Source of the DNA: Bacillus massiliigorillae
Lineage (GTDB): Bacteria > Bacillota > Bacilli > Bacillales > DSM-1321
DNA length: 64,000 nt
Direction: 5' to 3'
Assembly: GCF_000380245.2 (NCBI RefSeq)
Contig: NZ_HG428748.1
Coordinates: forward strand, 28,298-92,297
Each line of letters begins with the position of its first letter. Positions within the stretch are counted from its first letter, which is position 1. The notes beneath the pieces were generated by a model. The model ran no database searches. It saw only the letters and a list, made by a program, of their open reading frames with translations, and was not told the origin of the DNA. This document shows, in pieces, positions 28,031 to 38,220 of this stretch. Position numbers and translations under genes: made by a program.

Positions 28031-29446
28031 ATGATTTATTTAAAAATCGATAAAAACGTAAAAACGAATTTTATATATCAACAGATCTATGAAGGAATAA
28101 AGGAGAATATCTTAAAAGGTAGGCTGAATCCGGATGAGAAGCTACCACCAAAACGAATATTAGCATCTCAGTTAGGTGTCAGCGTTAACTCCGTTATGAA
28201 TGCATATGACCAATTGCTGGCAGAGGGATACATCTATACCACTGAAAGAAAAGGTTATTACGTAGAAAAAATAACACAGTTTATCCATCAAGAAAACTCG
28301 ATGAATTTTCACTTGCCTAGTGACCTTAAAGAAAGTGCTGAAGATAAAGAAGGATGGCTTTCCCTCTCACATATGACATCCAATATCTCATTTTTCCCTT
28401 TTAAAGAATGGATGCGATGTCAAAAGAAAGCCATTGACCAGCATCAACGAGAGCTCTCAGAAATGCCCCATCCACAAGGTCCTTATATTGTACGAAAAAC
28501 CATTTGCCGGTTGCTCTCCTTAACACGTGGAGTTATTTGTGAGCCTGAGCAGATTGTAATTGGGGCAGGTACAATGTCATTAATACGCCAATTAATGTGG
28601 ATACAGAATAAAAATTCAGTAGTTGTAGTGGAGAATCCTGGATACCTTCGATTATATAAGTTGCTTAAAGGGATGGGATTTCCGATTCATCCTGTAAATG
28701 TAGATGAAAAAGGAATCTGTATAGATGATCTCCAGTCTTTAAAAGCAAACTTTGTTTTTGTTACCCCTTCACATCAATTTCCAACTGGCACAATCATGCC
28801 TATTTCTAGACGGATTGAACTGTTAAACCAAGCAACTGTCTCTAATAATATGTATATTGTCGAGGATGATTACGATAGTGAGTTTAAATACGAAACTGAT
28901 AATATTCCATCATTACAAAGTTTAGATCGAAATCATCGAGTCATTTATACAGGTACTTTTTCAAAAACGATGTTGCCTGGTTTACGCATAAGTTACATGA
29001 TATTGCCGCCTAATTTATTAAGAGAATATCGCAACCATTATTCCGATTTAATGCAATCTAGCAATACTCTCAATCTATTGACCTTACATTATTTCATTGA
29101 AAACGGTGAGTACAATCGACATGTAAAAAGAATGAATCATTACTACGAAACAAAACGAAAAATACTAATAAACGAACTAACCAATCAGTTTGGCGAACAA
29201 ATTCAAATCGAGGATATTCCGGCAGGTCTCCATTTCGTTGCTCATTTTACAACGGACAAAAGTTATGAAGAAATCGAAGAAAAAATAAAGCAAGCAAAAC
29301 TAGAAGTATATATGATGAAGCGATTTATGTTAAATAGCCAACCTATGCAAAAAAAGAGCATTGAGTTAGTGATTGGATTTGCTAATATACCAGAGGACAA
29401 GATTAGTGAAGCGGTGGAGCGGTTGTATCGGGTAATTTGTTGTTAG
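28031..29446 (+). CDS. gabR: MocR/GabR-type GABA-responsive regulator
   Basis: 471 residues. An N-terminal GntR-type winged helix (residues 1-80, LPPKRILASQLGVSVNSVMNA) is joined to an aminotransferase-fold effector domain with VIGAGTMSLIRQL, EDDYDSEFKYE and the PLP-binding Lys in YTGTFSKTMLPGLRISY. In B. subtilis GabR, PLP and GABA together activate gabTD. Position (divergent from gabT) and domain order support the name. The ATG has GAGGG 7 bases upstream. Confidence 0.92.
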   Translation: MIYLKIDKNVKTNFIYQQIYEGIKENILKGRLNPDEKLPPKRILASQLGVSVNSVMNAYDQLLAEGYIYTTERKGYYVEKITQFIHQENSMNFHLPSDLKESAEDKEGWLSLSHMTSNISFFPFKEWMRCQKKAIDQHQRELSEMPHPQGPYIVRKTICRLLSLTRGVICEPEQIVIGAGTMSLIRQLMWIQNKNSVVVVENPGYLRLYKLLKGMGFPIHPVNVDEKGICIDDLQSLKANFVFVTPSHQFPTGTIMPISRRIELLNQATVSNNMYIVEDDYDSEFKYETDNIPSLQSLDRNHRVIYTGTFSKTMLPGLRISYMILPPNLLREYRNHYSDLMQSSNTLNLLTLHYFIENGEYNRHVKRMNHYYETKRKILINELTNQFGEQIQIEDIPAGLHFVAHFTTDKSYEEIEEKIKQAKLEVYMMKRFMLNSQPMQKKSIELVIGFANIPEDKISEAVERLYRVICC

Positions 29447-29470
29447 GACTTAGATTATAAAACCCATAAA

Positions 29471-29497
29471 AAAAGTGAGCAATCGTTGCTCACTTTT
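29471..29497. terminator. bidirectional terminator between gabR and the glycan cluster
   Basis: AAAAGTGAGCAA/TTGCTCACTTTT, a perfect 12-bp stem with loop TCG, serves both the plus-strand gabR and the minus-strand glycosyltransferase gene that converges on it. Confidence 0.92.
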
Positions 29498-29533
29498 CTT
29501 ATGGTCTTTATTTTTACAAGGCTACCTTCTTTT

Positions 29534-30928
29534 TTAATCAGATATATCTTTGTCATCCATTAATAAATGCGCAAACTTATCAAGTTTATATTTTGTGAGT
29601 AAATTAGCAATTTGCATGTCAATCTTCAGTTTTTCTGACGATAAAGGTCGATCTTTTTTGATGTCCAATAAATGCAAAAGTAGCTGGTCGTCCGGCTTAT
29701 TTGCGGAACGATATGCGAAGATTTCCATTTCTGTTAACGAAGGCTCGTCTACGTCACGGTTTTTATACCAAGTTTGAAAACGCTCAATAATACGATTGTA
29801 GTCTTTTCGTAGAACATATGGAATCATATCAGGTATTTTCAAAAGTAAAAACTTCAACGCCTCTTTTTTAATGAATGGAGATAAGTGCGGATAGATGGCT
29901 ATAAGTATTTCAACAGTCATTTCAGCGCTATTGAAGGTTCTATATTTTTTTTGTGCGAGAAGCCAGTTTATAACTGGCGTGCGCAGTTTTACATCAAGCT
30001 GTTCATCAGGAATATCGCTCTGTTGGAACATTTCCTTGGTTGTTTTGTGAGTCAATAAATCATACAGGCTTTGTAATTTTGCATGTTGTGACAAGGTTGC
30101 GTTAAGTAGAACGGCTGCTGTGTCGCTTATTCCGTTAAAGTAGACAAGCTGAAGATACCGGTTATTAAGGGGGCTAATTGAACCGCACTTATCAATCAGA
30201 AACGCACGTGCTGTATCATCAAGTATACGGTCGCAAGTAATACGAGTTGCGTCTAACTGGTACGAGGAAGATTTCGGATACATATAGTATTTGTGTAATG
30301 AGTCTGCAAGGATGCCGACCCGATTGGCATTATGAAAGTTTTCAATTGCAAACAGTGTATCGTAACCGTAATGAATGCTCGGTATACGTGAAAAATCAAA
30401 TCTGCGTAAAACCGAAACTTTGTAAAGTTTACACCATACTGTCCTCATAAACTGGTGATACGCAGAAAAATGCGTGTCAAACATTTCTGGTGTATCTAAT
30501 ACGAGATTATGATCCAATTTTCGAATTTCAATCAGATTCTTGTTTGTCTCATTGATAAAATCATTTCCACAAGCAACGATATCGAGATCATTATTCGATA
30601 TAAACTGGCCCATACTCATCAAAAAGTGAGGTTTGTATTCATCGTCTGCATCGAGAAAGCAAAGATAATCACAATCATCGTAATTAGCAATGATTTCTGT
30701 CCAGCTATTCCCCTTTTCATGAACATGATTTTGCTTGTTTCTAAGCGCAATTATACGCGAATCTTTGGAAGCATATTGTTTTATGATTTGGCCTGTTCCG
30801 TCTGTTGAAGCATTATCTAATAAATACCAGATCCAGTTCTGCTCAGTCTGGGCTAGAACGCTTTCAATCGCACGCGCCATTGTTTTTTCTGCATTATAAG
30901 CGTATGTGTAGAAAATACACTTTTTCAA
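29534..30928 (-). CDS. family 2 glycosyltransferase with long helical C-terminal domain
   Basis: 464 residues. The GT-A fold occupies about residues 1-230, with YAYNAEKTMARAIESVLAQT at the nucleotide-binding edge, DNASTDGTGQII and the metal-binding CFLDADDEYKPHF (DxD). The remaining 230 residues are helical, probably for oligomerisation or acceptor binding. No membrane helices. It is the last gene of the leftward glycan cluster, separated by 205 bases from the preceding GT, so it may have its own promoter. The donor is unknown. Confidence 0.85.
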   Translation of the reverse strand: MKKCIFYTYAYNAEKTMARAIESVLAQTEQNWIWYLLDNASTDGTGQIIKQYASKDSRIIALRNKQNHVHEKGNSWTEIIANYDDCDYLCFLDADDEYKPHFLMSMGQFISNNDLDIVACGNDFINETNKNLIEIRKLDHNLVLDTPEMFDTHFSAYHQFMRTVWCKLYKVSVLRRFDFSRIPSIHYGYDTLFAIENFHNANRVGILADSLHKYYMYPKSSSYQLDATRITCDRILDDTARAFLIDKCGSISPLNNRYLQLVYFNGISDTAAVLLNATLSQHAKLQSLYDLLTHKTTKEMFQQSDIPDEQLDVKLRTPVINWLLAQKKYRTFNSAEMTVEILIAIYPHLSPFIKKEALKFLLLKIPDMIPYVLRKDYNRIIERFQTWYKNRDVDEPSLTEMEIFAYRSANKPDDQLLLHLLDIKKDRPLSSEKLKIDMQIANLLTKYKLDKFAHLLMDDKDISD

Positions 30929-31133
30929 GCAACATCATCCCCTAAGCATGTGAAAAAATTCGCGGGATTTTTCCCAACTTTTATAGATTATGTAGGTTTA
31001 TACAAAATGTTACTTCGTCCATAGAGAATGGCTACTTGTGGTTCCCGCAAAAGCTTATACGATTTGAACACCCTAGCGAGATTTAGTTATATCGATTTGG
31101 ACAATTCTTATACCTTCTGGCGACCGCATTGTA

Positions 31134-32015
31134 TTACTCCCCATTAACAGCTAAGTAATTGGTCATATATTTTAATTGCTTCTCATAGCCTGTAACTCGG
31201 TTTGATATAATGCTTTCATACATATTTTTCATAAAAGCGAGCATAGATTTTTCAATATCCTCAACAATTTCCGGTGCACGTTTAGAGAGATATTCTGCCC
31301 TTGTTTGATACATCGACAAATACTCATCGAGCAATTCCGGCGTCATCTGCTTGTTGTGTATAAACGCCGTCATGTTAGACGCGTGTTTCCTGAAATAATA
31401 CATTGCAATATTCCACAGTGCTATGCGCTGCGCCCTCTCAAATACCTTGTAGATAACGTGAATGTCGTCCACCAGCACATTGTCTGGGAATGACAGCCCT
31501 TTCCACAAACTGCGCCGAAAGAGCTTAGTCGGTGGTGCAACGTTATAAAGCCGACGGTTTAATAACTCTCTTAATCCTTGCAGCCGGTCAAAAACAAACC
31601 GCTCATTGCAAATGAAGTATGGATCCAGCCTGCCCCCAAAATCATTGTAGCTACCGCACATAGTAATATCAGCATTCTCTTCGCGTGCAAGATTGAAGAG
31701 AAACGCGAGCATCGATGGCTCGCACCGGTCGTCATCGTCCACAAATGTAACATATTCGCCTGTAGCAACAGCTAGACCACTGTTGCGTCCAAATGATGCA
31801 CCTTTGTTCTTCTGAATTGTTATTAGTTTCACCCGCTTATCTGCTTCCGCGTAGGCCGCGCAGAGTTCAGCTGTACCGTCAGTTGAACCATTGTCGACTA
31901 GAATCAACTCATAATCACCAAATGTCTGATTCCGCAAAGAATCAAGCATAACTGGCAGATACTCCTCACGATTGTATGTAAGCAAAATAACGGTAATAGA
32001 CGGCATAGTAGGCAT
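31134..32015 (-). CDS. family 2 glycosyltransferase
   Basis: 293 residues. GT2 motifs: ITVILLTYNREEYLP, LILVDNGSTDGTAEL, NKGASFGRNSGLAVATGEY and the metal-binding FVDDDDRCEP. Length and the short C-terminal helical part are typical of single-domain GT2 enzymes. The ATG at 32015 is chosen for the GGAGGTG upstream; a GTG at 32021 and an ATG at 32006 are also in frame. It follows the preceding GT gene closely, so they are co-transcribed. Acceptor unknown. Confidence 0.87.
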   Translation of the reverse strand: MPTMPSITVILLTYNREEYLPVMLDSLRNQTFGDYELILVDNGSTDGTAELCAAYAEADKRVKLITIQKNKGASFGRNSGLAVATGEYVTFVDDDDRCEPSMLAFLFNLAREENADITMCGSYNDFGGRLDPYFICNERFVFDRLQGLRELLNRRLYNVAPPTKLFRRSLWKGLSFPDNVLVDDIHVIYKVFERAQRIALWNIAMYYFRKHASNMTAFIHNKQMTPELLDEYLSMYQTRAEYLSKRAPEIVEDIEKSMLAFMKNMYESIISNRVTGYEKQLKYMTNYLAVNGE

Positions 32016-32030
32016 AGGCACCTCCAGACG

Positions 32031-33371
32031 TTAAAATTCAACGATATGCAAATCGTCTTCATCAATACCAAGCGTAATAAACTGTCTCCTAAGTTCCTCT
32101 CGAACATTTCGATACCCGGAGCCAATCAAGATTGTTATCGGTTTGTCAGCAGCTATCTTTGTTACAGCATCTGGGAGACGAACAGGAATTCCATCAGCTA
32201 ACATTCCGTTTTTTTGTACATCGTTGTCAAAAAAACCAGAAAAAGAAAGGCCGCTTGTCTCAAAAGCAGTTTTTAAATATAAACCAATATGGCCGGTCGG
32301 AGCCAAATATATATCTCCCCCCTTAGCTAACACCCTCCTGGCTATTTGCTCAACTATGTTAAAGCATTGTAATCGCAAACTGGTAAGACCCGCAGCAGTA
32401 CCTTCTGATAACAGCTTATCAATTACAGAACAGCCGTGGTCTTCTGAGGACGTGGCCATACTTTTCAAATCTTTTTGTTTTAAACATTTATCTATCACAG
32501 CGGCATTTTCGGTTATTTGCTTATTACTCACGATGCATAACGCGGTCACGAGTTGGTAACGAAATTGCTCCATATAAACGTGTACAAAGCCTCGCTCTTG
32601 TTCCGTATTTGTCGCACACCGCATCAACCACGTTAAAGAGAGCAAAAGCTTGCAGCACTCCGAAACATTCTCCAACGCCGTTAGTCTCGAAATAGATGAT
32701 GAATGCACACGGTACAAATAAATCAGTGTGTCAACGTAGTACACCGAGCGCGCTGAAAGCAAAGTACGGACAGATACGTAGACATCATTATAAATATTAA
32801 CTGGCGTCTTTAAATGTTTTACACTACCATAGTGCTCCCGTAATTCTCGCGAAAAAATCAGCCGCCACGTTGCTACATTAAACGGCTGTGTTTCGGTCAG
32901 GTATTCAAGAGCTCGATCCTTCCCCCGACCATTAATGCGTTTGGTTTGATAAGGTGTATCAGTAAAGTTAATAACATTTTCCTCTAATACCGGACTGAAC
33001 CTCCCAAAAAGCACATCGGGAGCATCGTTCCGTAAAATATCCACAATTTCTCCGTATGCGTCCGGTGCCAACATATCGTCGCCATCTACATAATGTATGT
33101 ATTGCCCCTGTGCTTGTTTGGTGCCGTACATAACCGCCTTTCCGAAAATTGGCTCACCATTCAGCGCGTAATATCGTATCTGTTTATTATCTGCTGCGTA
33201 TTCTCTGCAAATGGCATCGCTACCGTCAGTAGAGTTGTTATTGACCAAAACAATCTCATAATCATCAAAGGGCTGAATAATGATGCTATCCAAACAAGCT
33301 CCAATATAACGCTCTAGGTTATATACACTTACAATAAAGCTTACAAGCGGCCTTTGCCCAAACACCTGCAT
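32031..33371 (-). CDS. family 2 glycosyltransferase fused to Rossmann-like C-terminal domain
   Basis: 446 residues. GT2 domain (1-230): VSFIVSVYNLERYIG, IVLVNNNSTDGSDAI and the DxD in HYVDGDDMLAPDAYG. The C-terminal 110 residues form a Rossmann-like module: APTGHIGLYLKTAFETSG, GFFDNDVQKNG and DGIPVRLPDAV. Two other proteins of this cluster have the same module. It starts 2 bases after the epimerase stop, so it is translationally linked. Role: one transfer step in a cluster-specific glycan. Confidence 0.87.
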   Translation of the reverse strand: MQVFGQRPLVSFIVSVYNLERYIGACLDSIIIQPFDDYEIVLVNNNSTDGSDAICREYAADNKQIRYYALNGEPIFGKAVMYGTKQAQGQYIHYVDGDDMLAPDAYGEIVDILRNDAPDVLFGRFSPVLEENVINFTDTPYQTKRINGRGKDRALEYLTETQPFNVATWRLIFSRELREHYGSVKHLKTPVNIYNDVYVSVRTLLSARSVYYVDTLIYLYRVHSSSISRLTALENVSECCKLLLSLTWLMRCATNTEQERGFVHVYMEQFRYQLVTALCIVSNKQITENAAVIDKCLKQKDLKSMATSSEDHGCSVIDKLLSEGTAAGLTSLRLQCFNIVEQIARRVLAKGGDIYLAPTGHIGLYLKTAFETSGLSFSGFFDNDVQKNGMLADGIPVRLPDAVTKIAADKPITILIGSGYRNVREELRRQFITLGIDEDDLHIVEF

Positions 33372-33373
33372 AT

Positions 33374-34462
33374 TTACACCTCTTTTATGATACTCCCGTT
33401 CATCTCTAAGTACCTCAAATACCGTTCTACCCCTGTGCGAGTATCCACGGATGGCGTGTAATCCAGTACTGTTTTTATTTTGCTCAAATCCGGACAGCGG
33501 CGCTGTGGGTTGTCCGTGTTGTAATATTTATCCGTATGTTCACTAAATATGATGCTCCCGTTATATCCAAAGATGAAATTCCCGACAGAACGGTAGATTT
33601 CTGCTAATTCATGAATCGTCATTTCTTCCGCATCATTACCGATATTGAAGATGTCATATCGCGCATACAGTGCGCATTTTAATGATGCAAGGGTCGTATC
33701 CGAAGCATAACAGAAGGTACGGGTTGCTTTACCGTCGCTGTACAAGACAATTGGTTCTTTCTGCAAAATATTCATCGCAAAATCCGCCGGGGCACGTTTA
33801 TCATTTATACGTAACCCAGGTCCGAAACTGTTAAACGGGCGCAATACTGTGACCGGGATTCCTTTCTGATAATGGAAATTATAACAAAGGGTTTCGGCGT
33901 AACGCTTTGATTCATCATAGCAGGAGCGTGGTCCAGAGCAGTTAACATTGCCCCAATAACTTTCTGGCGTTGGAACCATTTTTGGATCAGGATCACCATA
34001 AATCTCACTGGTGGAGTAAAACAACAAATTGAAAATGCCTCTACCACCATAAAAGTCCAACAGGCGTCTCAGCCCAACAACATCAGCATCCATCGTTTCG
34101 ATTGGATGCAATCTATAATAAACAGGTGACGCCAGTGATGCCATATGAAAAATAAGGTCCGCATCACTAGCAAACGAGAAATCCTCCCGAGTGACGTCAC
34201 CCTCGCGCACCGTAAACAGAGGGTGGCTTTCTATTCCGTGAACCCACTTGGGCTTTCCGAAAATGTAATTGTCTAGCATGTATATACGCTTCACACCAAG
34301 CGTCTGTCCATATTGGGCAAAAAAATGCACCAGCATAAATCCAAGAGAACCCGCAAAACCCGTTATTAATATTTTCCTGCCTGATAACGCGCTGCGCTCG
34401 CGCTCTGAAAGTCCATCCACAATGCGCCGCAAATCCTCTAAGAGAATAATGTTATTTGTCAT
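33374..34462 (-). CDS. NAD-dependent epimerase/dehydratase, UDP-glucuronate decarboxylase-like
   Basis: 362 residues, extended SDR. The nucleotide-binding Gly motif is ILITGFAGSLGFML. The active site has YSTSEIYGDP and the catalytic Tyr-x3-Lys in CYDESKRYAETL, followed by VLRPFNSFGPGLR. The overall pattern resembles UDP-xylose synthase and related decarboxylases. This fits the neighbouring UDP-sugar dehydrogenase, which would supply UDP-glucuronate. Exact product uncertain. It lies 47 bases downstream of the dehydrogenase gene. Confidence 0.82.
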   Translation of the reverse strand: MTNNIILLEDLRRIVDGLSERERSALSGRKILITGFAGSLGFMLVHFFAQYGQTLGVKRIYMLDNYIFGKPKWVHGIESHPLFTVREGDVTREDFSFASDADLIFHMASLASPVYYRLHPIETMDADVVGLRRLLDFYGGRGIFNLLFYSTSEIYGDPDPKMVPTPESYWGNVNCSGPRSCYDESKRYAETLCYNFHYQKGIPVTVLRPFNSFGPGLRINDKRAPADFAMNILQKEPIVLYSDGKATRTFCYASDTTLASLKCALYARYDIFNIGNDAEEMTIHELAEIYRSVGNFIFGYNGSIIFSEHTDKYYNTDNPQRRCPDLSKIKTVLDYTPSVDTRTGVERYLRYLEMNGSIIKEV

Positions 34463-34509
34463 ATAATTCCCCTTTCCTTATCAGTGTTTACCCTCCGCCA
34501 AATTAACAC

Positions 34510-35748
34510 TTAATTCTCTAAGAAATATCTGCAATCGACGAAACGTATATCTGGAAAGGTCTTATCAATTCCTTTAAATTCTTCCCAAGCGGTCACAAGC
34601 GCGACCACTTTGCAAGTTTCACATACCTCACGCACTGATGTGCAATAGGTGATGGAAAGTCCGAACGTGTTTTGAAACTCCCGCATAGCAAGTGGATCAT
34701 AGGTATGGATACTAACATAACCGTCGCGTATCAGCGTAGCGATGATCTTTGCCGCTGGGCTGTCGCGAACATCATCAGAGCCTGGTTTAAACGACAGGCC
34801 AAGTATACCGATTTCCTCAGTTTTTCCTCCTGCTACGCGGGCGATTTTTCGAGCAGTCAGTTCAGGCATTTCATTATTAAGAGAAATTACACCTTCCAGT
34901 ATTTGAGGTGTGAATCCCTTTTTTAGTGCGACAGCGTCAAGAGCAGCTGTGTCTTTTGGTAGGCAATACCCACCGTAACCGCAGCCGGGATATATGTAGG
35001 TGTTGATTCCTGCACCAGCAAGCCGTCTGTCCTCATGCAGAATTCGAAACGCCCTTGCCGTTTCGATATCACCAATCGCATCTGCGAGTAGAGCCATCTC
35101 ATTCGAGTAACTGACTAGCGCTGCAAGCAAGGAGTTGGATAAATATTTAATAAACTCAGCTGTGTTAGGTTCTACAAAATGAATCGGTGTGTCAAACGGC
35201 ATATATAGTTTCATAAGCACATTCTTTGCTGTATCGTCGGTAACACCGCAGACAATTCTGTCAGCGTTCATAAAATCATCCCAGCATTTGCCCTCACGTA
35301 AAAACTCCGGGTTTACCGCAAGTGGATTGTTTGCTCCCTTCGCACGGACATACGGCATGATTCGTTCTTTAAGTGTTCCCGGTGGAATAGTGGATTTCAC
35401 GACAAGTACACAGACTTTAGATACTGTTACAAGAATACTGTCAATTGCCGATAGTAAATGTGCCAAATCTGCGCTACCGTCAGATAATCCTGGCGTTCCA
35501 ACGCAAAAAAAACAGATATCGCTCTTATACGCCGCATCTATTGCGCTTTCTGCTATCGTGAATGTTTTGCCAAGATTCCGCGCGAGTGCGTCATCCAGTC
35601 CTGGTTCGAAAAACGGAACTTTTCCGCTGGCTATCTCTGCACAGCGTTCTTTGTTAATATCATATCCGCGCACAGAAAAACCTTTGTCTGCAAAACCGAG
35701 CGCAGTAGTTAGCCCAACAAATCCAAGTCCAAATACAGCAATTTGCAT
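34510..35748 (-). CDS. UDP-glucose 6-dehydrogenase family protein
   Basis: 412 residues. The N-terminal NAD-binding motif is VFGLGFVGLTTALGFADKG. The central domain has NPEFLREGKCWDDF and the catalytic Cys in YPGCGYGGYCLPKDT, and the C-terminal domain has GLSFKPGSDDVRDSPA. It oxidises a UDP-sugar at C6 (glucose or an amino sugar); which one cannot be told by eye. I chose the ATG at 35748, supported by GAGGGGG about 9 bases upstream, instead of a start 10 codons earlier. It feeds the epimerase/decarboxylase next door. Confidence 0.88.
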   Translation of the reverse strand: MQIAVFGLGFVGLTTALGFADKGFSVRGYDINKERCAEIASGKVPFFEPGLDDALARNLGKTFTIAESAIDAAYKSDICFFCVGTPGLSDGSADLAHLLSAIDSILVTVSKVCVLVVKSTIPPGTLKERIMPYVRAKGANNPLAVNPEFLREGKCWDDFMNADRIVCGVTDDTAKNVLMKLYMPFDTPIHFVEPNTAEFIKYLSNSLLAALVSYSNEMALLADAIGDIETARAFRILHEDRRLAGAGINTYIYPGCGYGGYCLPKDTAALDAVALKKGFTPQILEGVISLNNEMPELTARKIARVAGGKTEEIGILGLSFKPGSDDVRDSPAAKIIATLIRDGYVSIHTYDPLAMREFQNTFGLSITYCTSVREVCETCKVVALVTAWEEFKGIDKTFPDIRFVDCRYFLEN

Positions 35749-35997
35749 TTCCTCCCCCTCCTCTACCTCAAACAACACGGTATCATAGTAGCCTTCTCAT
35801 GTGACGGGGTACGAATTTATAATCATGAATACAAAATGTCTTCATCAATACAAAAATATCTCCAGTGTAAGATTAACGTTAGCTGTCAACTTGCCAGCCG
35901 CTTTTCTAAAATTAGCCTGCTCAAGTCCATAGTATATATATGGTACCCTCTGCCGCTTTAGAACATCTCAACGCTATCACTGATATGATTCATGATT

Positions 35998-36780
35998 TTA
36001 ATCCATCCAAACTTTCCACTTCGCATTGCCGCTCGCCCAATCAGCTTCCAGCGCACCTTTATCCCGAGCCGTATCCATACAGGCCCAGAATTTATTATGC
36101 TTATATACACCGAGCTTGCCATCTGTGCTTAAACACTCAAGCGGGCCGCGCTCAAAAATCGTTGAATCTCCATCTATATAATCAAAGACTTCGGGTTCCA
36201 TCACCATGAAACCTGCGTTTATCCAAACACCGTCTTCTTGCGCTTTTTCATGAAAACCAGTTATTGTCCCATCATGATCGTTGATGTTGAGAATACCAAA
36301 CCGTCCGCCTGGTTGAATCGCCGATAATGTAACGGTCTTTTCTGATTTTTCGTGAGTACGGATGAGTTTTGTTATATCAATGTCACTGACTCCATCGCCG
36401 TAGGTCATCATAAACCGCTCATTGCCGATATAAGGCGCAATGCGCTTAATACGTCCGCCAGTCAGTGTATGCAATCCAGTATCCACAACGGTGACTTTCC
36501 ATGGCTCCGCAACATTCGTGTGTATAATCATTTTGTTATCGGCCTTAAAGTCAAATGTCATATCACTGCGATGTAAATAATAGTTGGCAAAGTACTCTTT
36601 AATCATATATCCCTTGTATCCGCAGCAAATTATGAATTCGTTGAAGCCATAATGAGAATAAATCTTCATAATATGCCACAGAATCGGTGCGTCACCAATC
36701 TCTATCATCGGCTTAGGTAGTAAGTGTGATTCCTCACTTATACGAGTGCCGAAACCTCCCGCGAGAATTACTACTTTCAT
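35998..36780 (-). CDS. rfbF: glucose-1-phosphate cytidylyltransferase
   Basis: 260 residues, normal for RfbF. The nucleotidyl motif is VVILAGGFGTRISEES with the Lys in LLPKPMIEIGDAPILWHIMK. RfbF-specific segments are HYGFNEFIICCGYKGYMIK, MTYGDGVSDIDI and NAGFMVMEPEVFDYI. Makes CDP-glucose from glucose-1-phosphate and CTP. No CDP-glucose 4,6-dehydratase (RfbG) is present in the visible cluster. The ATG at 36780 has GGAGG 7 bases upstream. First gene of the leftward cluster, divergent from the FkbM gene. Confidence 0.92.
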   Translation of the reverse strand: MKVVILAGGFGTRISEESHLLPKPMIEIGDAPILWHIMKIYSHYGFNEFIICCGYKGYMIKEYFANYYLHRSDMTFDFKADNKMIIHTNVAEPWKVTVVDTGLHTLTGGRIKRIAPYIGNERFMMTYGDGVSDIDITKLIRTHEKSEKTVTLSAIQPGGRFGILNINDHDGTITGFHEKAQEDGVWINAGFMVMEPEVFDYIDGDSTIFERGPLECLSTDGKLGVYKHNKFWACMDTARDKGALEADWASGNAKWKVWMD

Positions 36781-37086
36781 AATAAACCTCCATTCTGGCT
36801 TTGCCAGCACAAATAGAAATGAAAGGAGGGTGTCTAGCCACCCGATCCACATGGAATATAATATGCCGACAAATATGCCTAGGTGCCTATTTAATCTGTC
36901 TGCGGGAGAATTGAAAAGCAGTTAGTAGAAGTAAAAAACGAATGGAGTAATTGAAGAATGCGGTAGTCTATGAAACTTGGTGGAAAGAACAACGAAACAT
37001 ATTTGAACTAAGTGCTTTTTTAGAACATCTGCTTTTTGATTTGCATAAACTTAATATTATTGGAAGTTGATTGGAGGCGAATACAA
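36781..37086. promoter_or_regulatory. divergent promoter region of the glycan cluster
   Basis: 306 bases separating rfbF (minus) from the FkbM methyltransferase (plus). It must drive both arms. No clear consensus promoter pair or operator could be picked out by eye. Confidence 0.3.
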
Positions 37087-38208
37087 ATGGTAAATGATAT
37101 CTCATTGGATTTGATTTTAAATAAACCTAATTACCAAGAGTTAATTATCGATAAATGCGCCGAACTTCTAAAAGAATTCGAAAGTACTTCTATTGTTTTA
37201 TTTGGTGCTGGCGATATTGGAGTTGGATACCTGAGATATTTCAGGGCTCATCATATCACCGACAGACTCCTCTTTTGCGATAATGATTCAAGAAAGCAGG
37301 GAACTCAAATAGAGGGAGTTCCTGTCATAAGCTTTGATGATCTTAAGACCAAATATAGTGATAGTTTTATTCTTATTACATCCTATCAATACAGCGAAGA
37401 AATATCTGTTCAATTAAAAGAAAATAAATTGCACAACAACCTGATTGAACATATTGTTGCATCGGACATTGCCTTTTATTTAATATTCCGGAATTATTCA
37501 GCGGTGGTGAGTATGAATACCACTGATTTTAACACCGTTTACAACATGCTTGCAGATGAACAGTCCAAGCATGTTTTTTATGAACGAATCAATTATTGTA
37601 TTACTGGGAACCGTGAGCATCTGATTCCTTTGAAAAGCGAGGCTCCTCAGTATTTTGAATCCGATATAATCACATTGACGGAAGAAGAAGTTTTCGTTGA
37701 TGGAGGTGCTTTCACCGGCGACACTCTAGAAATGTTTCTTAAGCAAACGGGAGGAAAGTATAAGAGAATCTACGCTTTTGAACCGGAGGAAAGTAAACAT
37801 AAACAGTTTCTTGACAAGTTTGCACAATCGGCAAATATTGAGCTTATACCGTGCGGCCTTTGGAGTCAAAAAGACAAGCTTCTCTTCAATGCACAGGGGA
37901 GCGTAGCCAGCGGATTAAGCACAAACGGAAATATTGAGATTCCTGTTATATCTGTTGATGAAGTTCTTCAGGGAGAGCCCGTTACGTTTATCAAAATGGA
38001 CATAGAAGGCGCAGAGTTAGAAGCGCTCAAAGGGGCAGAGCGGACAATAAGAAAATATAAACCAAAGCTTGCCATCTGCGTGTATCATAAGCCGTTGGAT
38101 ATCGTACAAATACCATTATATTTAAAGCAGCTAGTACCAGAATATAAACTATTTATGAGACATTACAGCGATGGGTTTTGTGAAACTGTATGTTATGCTG
38201 TCACATAA
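37087..38208 (+). CDS. FkbM family methyltransferase with N-terminal Rossmann-like domain
   Basis: 373 residues. The N-terminal half contains the module seen in two GTs of the cluster: IVLFGAGDIGVGYLRYF, LLFCDNDSRKQG and EGVPVISFDDL. The C-terminal half is an FkbM methyltransferase with the SAM motif EVFVDGGAFTGDTLEMF, YAFEPEESKHK, FIKMDIEGAELEALKGAE and LAICVYHKP. It probably O-methylates a sugar of the cluster's glycan. The ATG at 37087 has GGAGG 8 bases upstream and is preferred to one at 37036. It is followed closely by a GT2 gene. Confidence 0.88.
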   Translation: MVNDISLDLILNKPNYQELIIDKCAELLKEFESTSIVLFGAGDIGVGYLRYFRAHHITDRLLFCDNDSRKQGTQIEGVPVISFDDLKTKYSDSFILITSYQYSEEISVQLKENKLHNNLIEHIVASDIAFYLIFRNYSAVVSMNTTDFNTVYNMLADEQSKHVFYERINYCITGNREHLIPLKSEAPQYFESDIITLTEEEVFVDGGAFTGDTLEMFLKQTGGKYKRIYAFEPEESKHKQFLDKFAQSANIELIPCGLWSQKDKLLFNAQGSVASGLSTNGNIEIPVISVDEVLQGEPVTFIKMDIEGAELEALKGAERTIRKYKPKLAICVYHKPLDIVQIPLYLKQLVPEYKLFMRHYSDGFCETVCYAVT

Positions 38209-38220
38209 GGAGAGAAATCT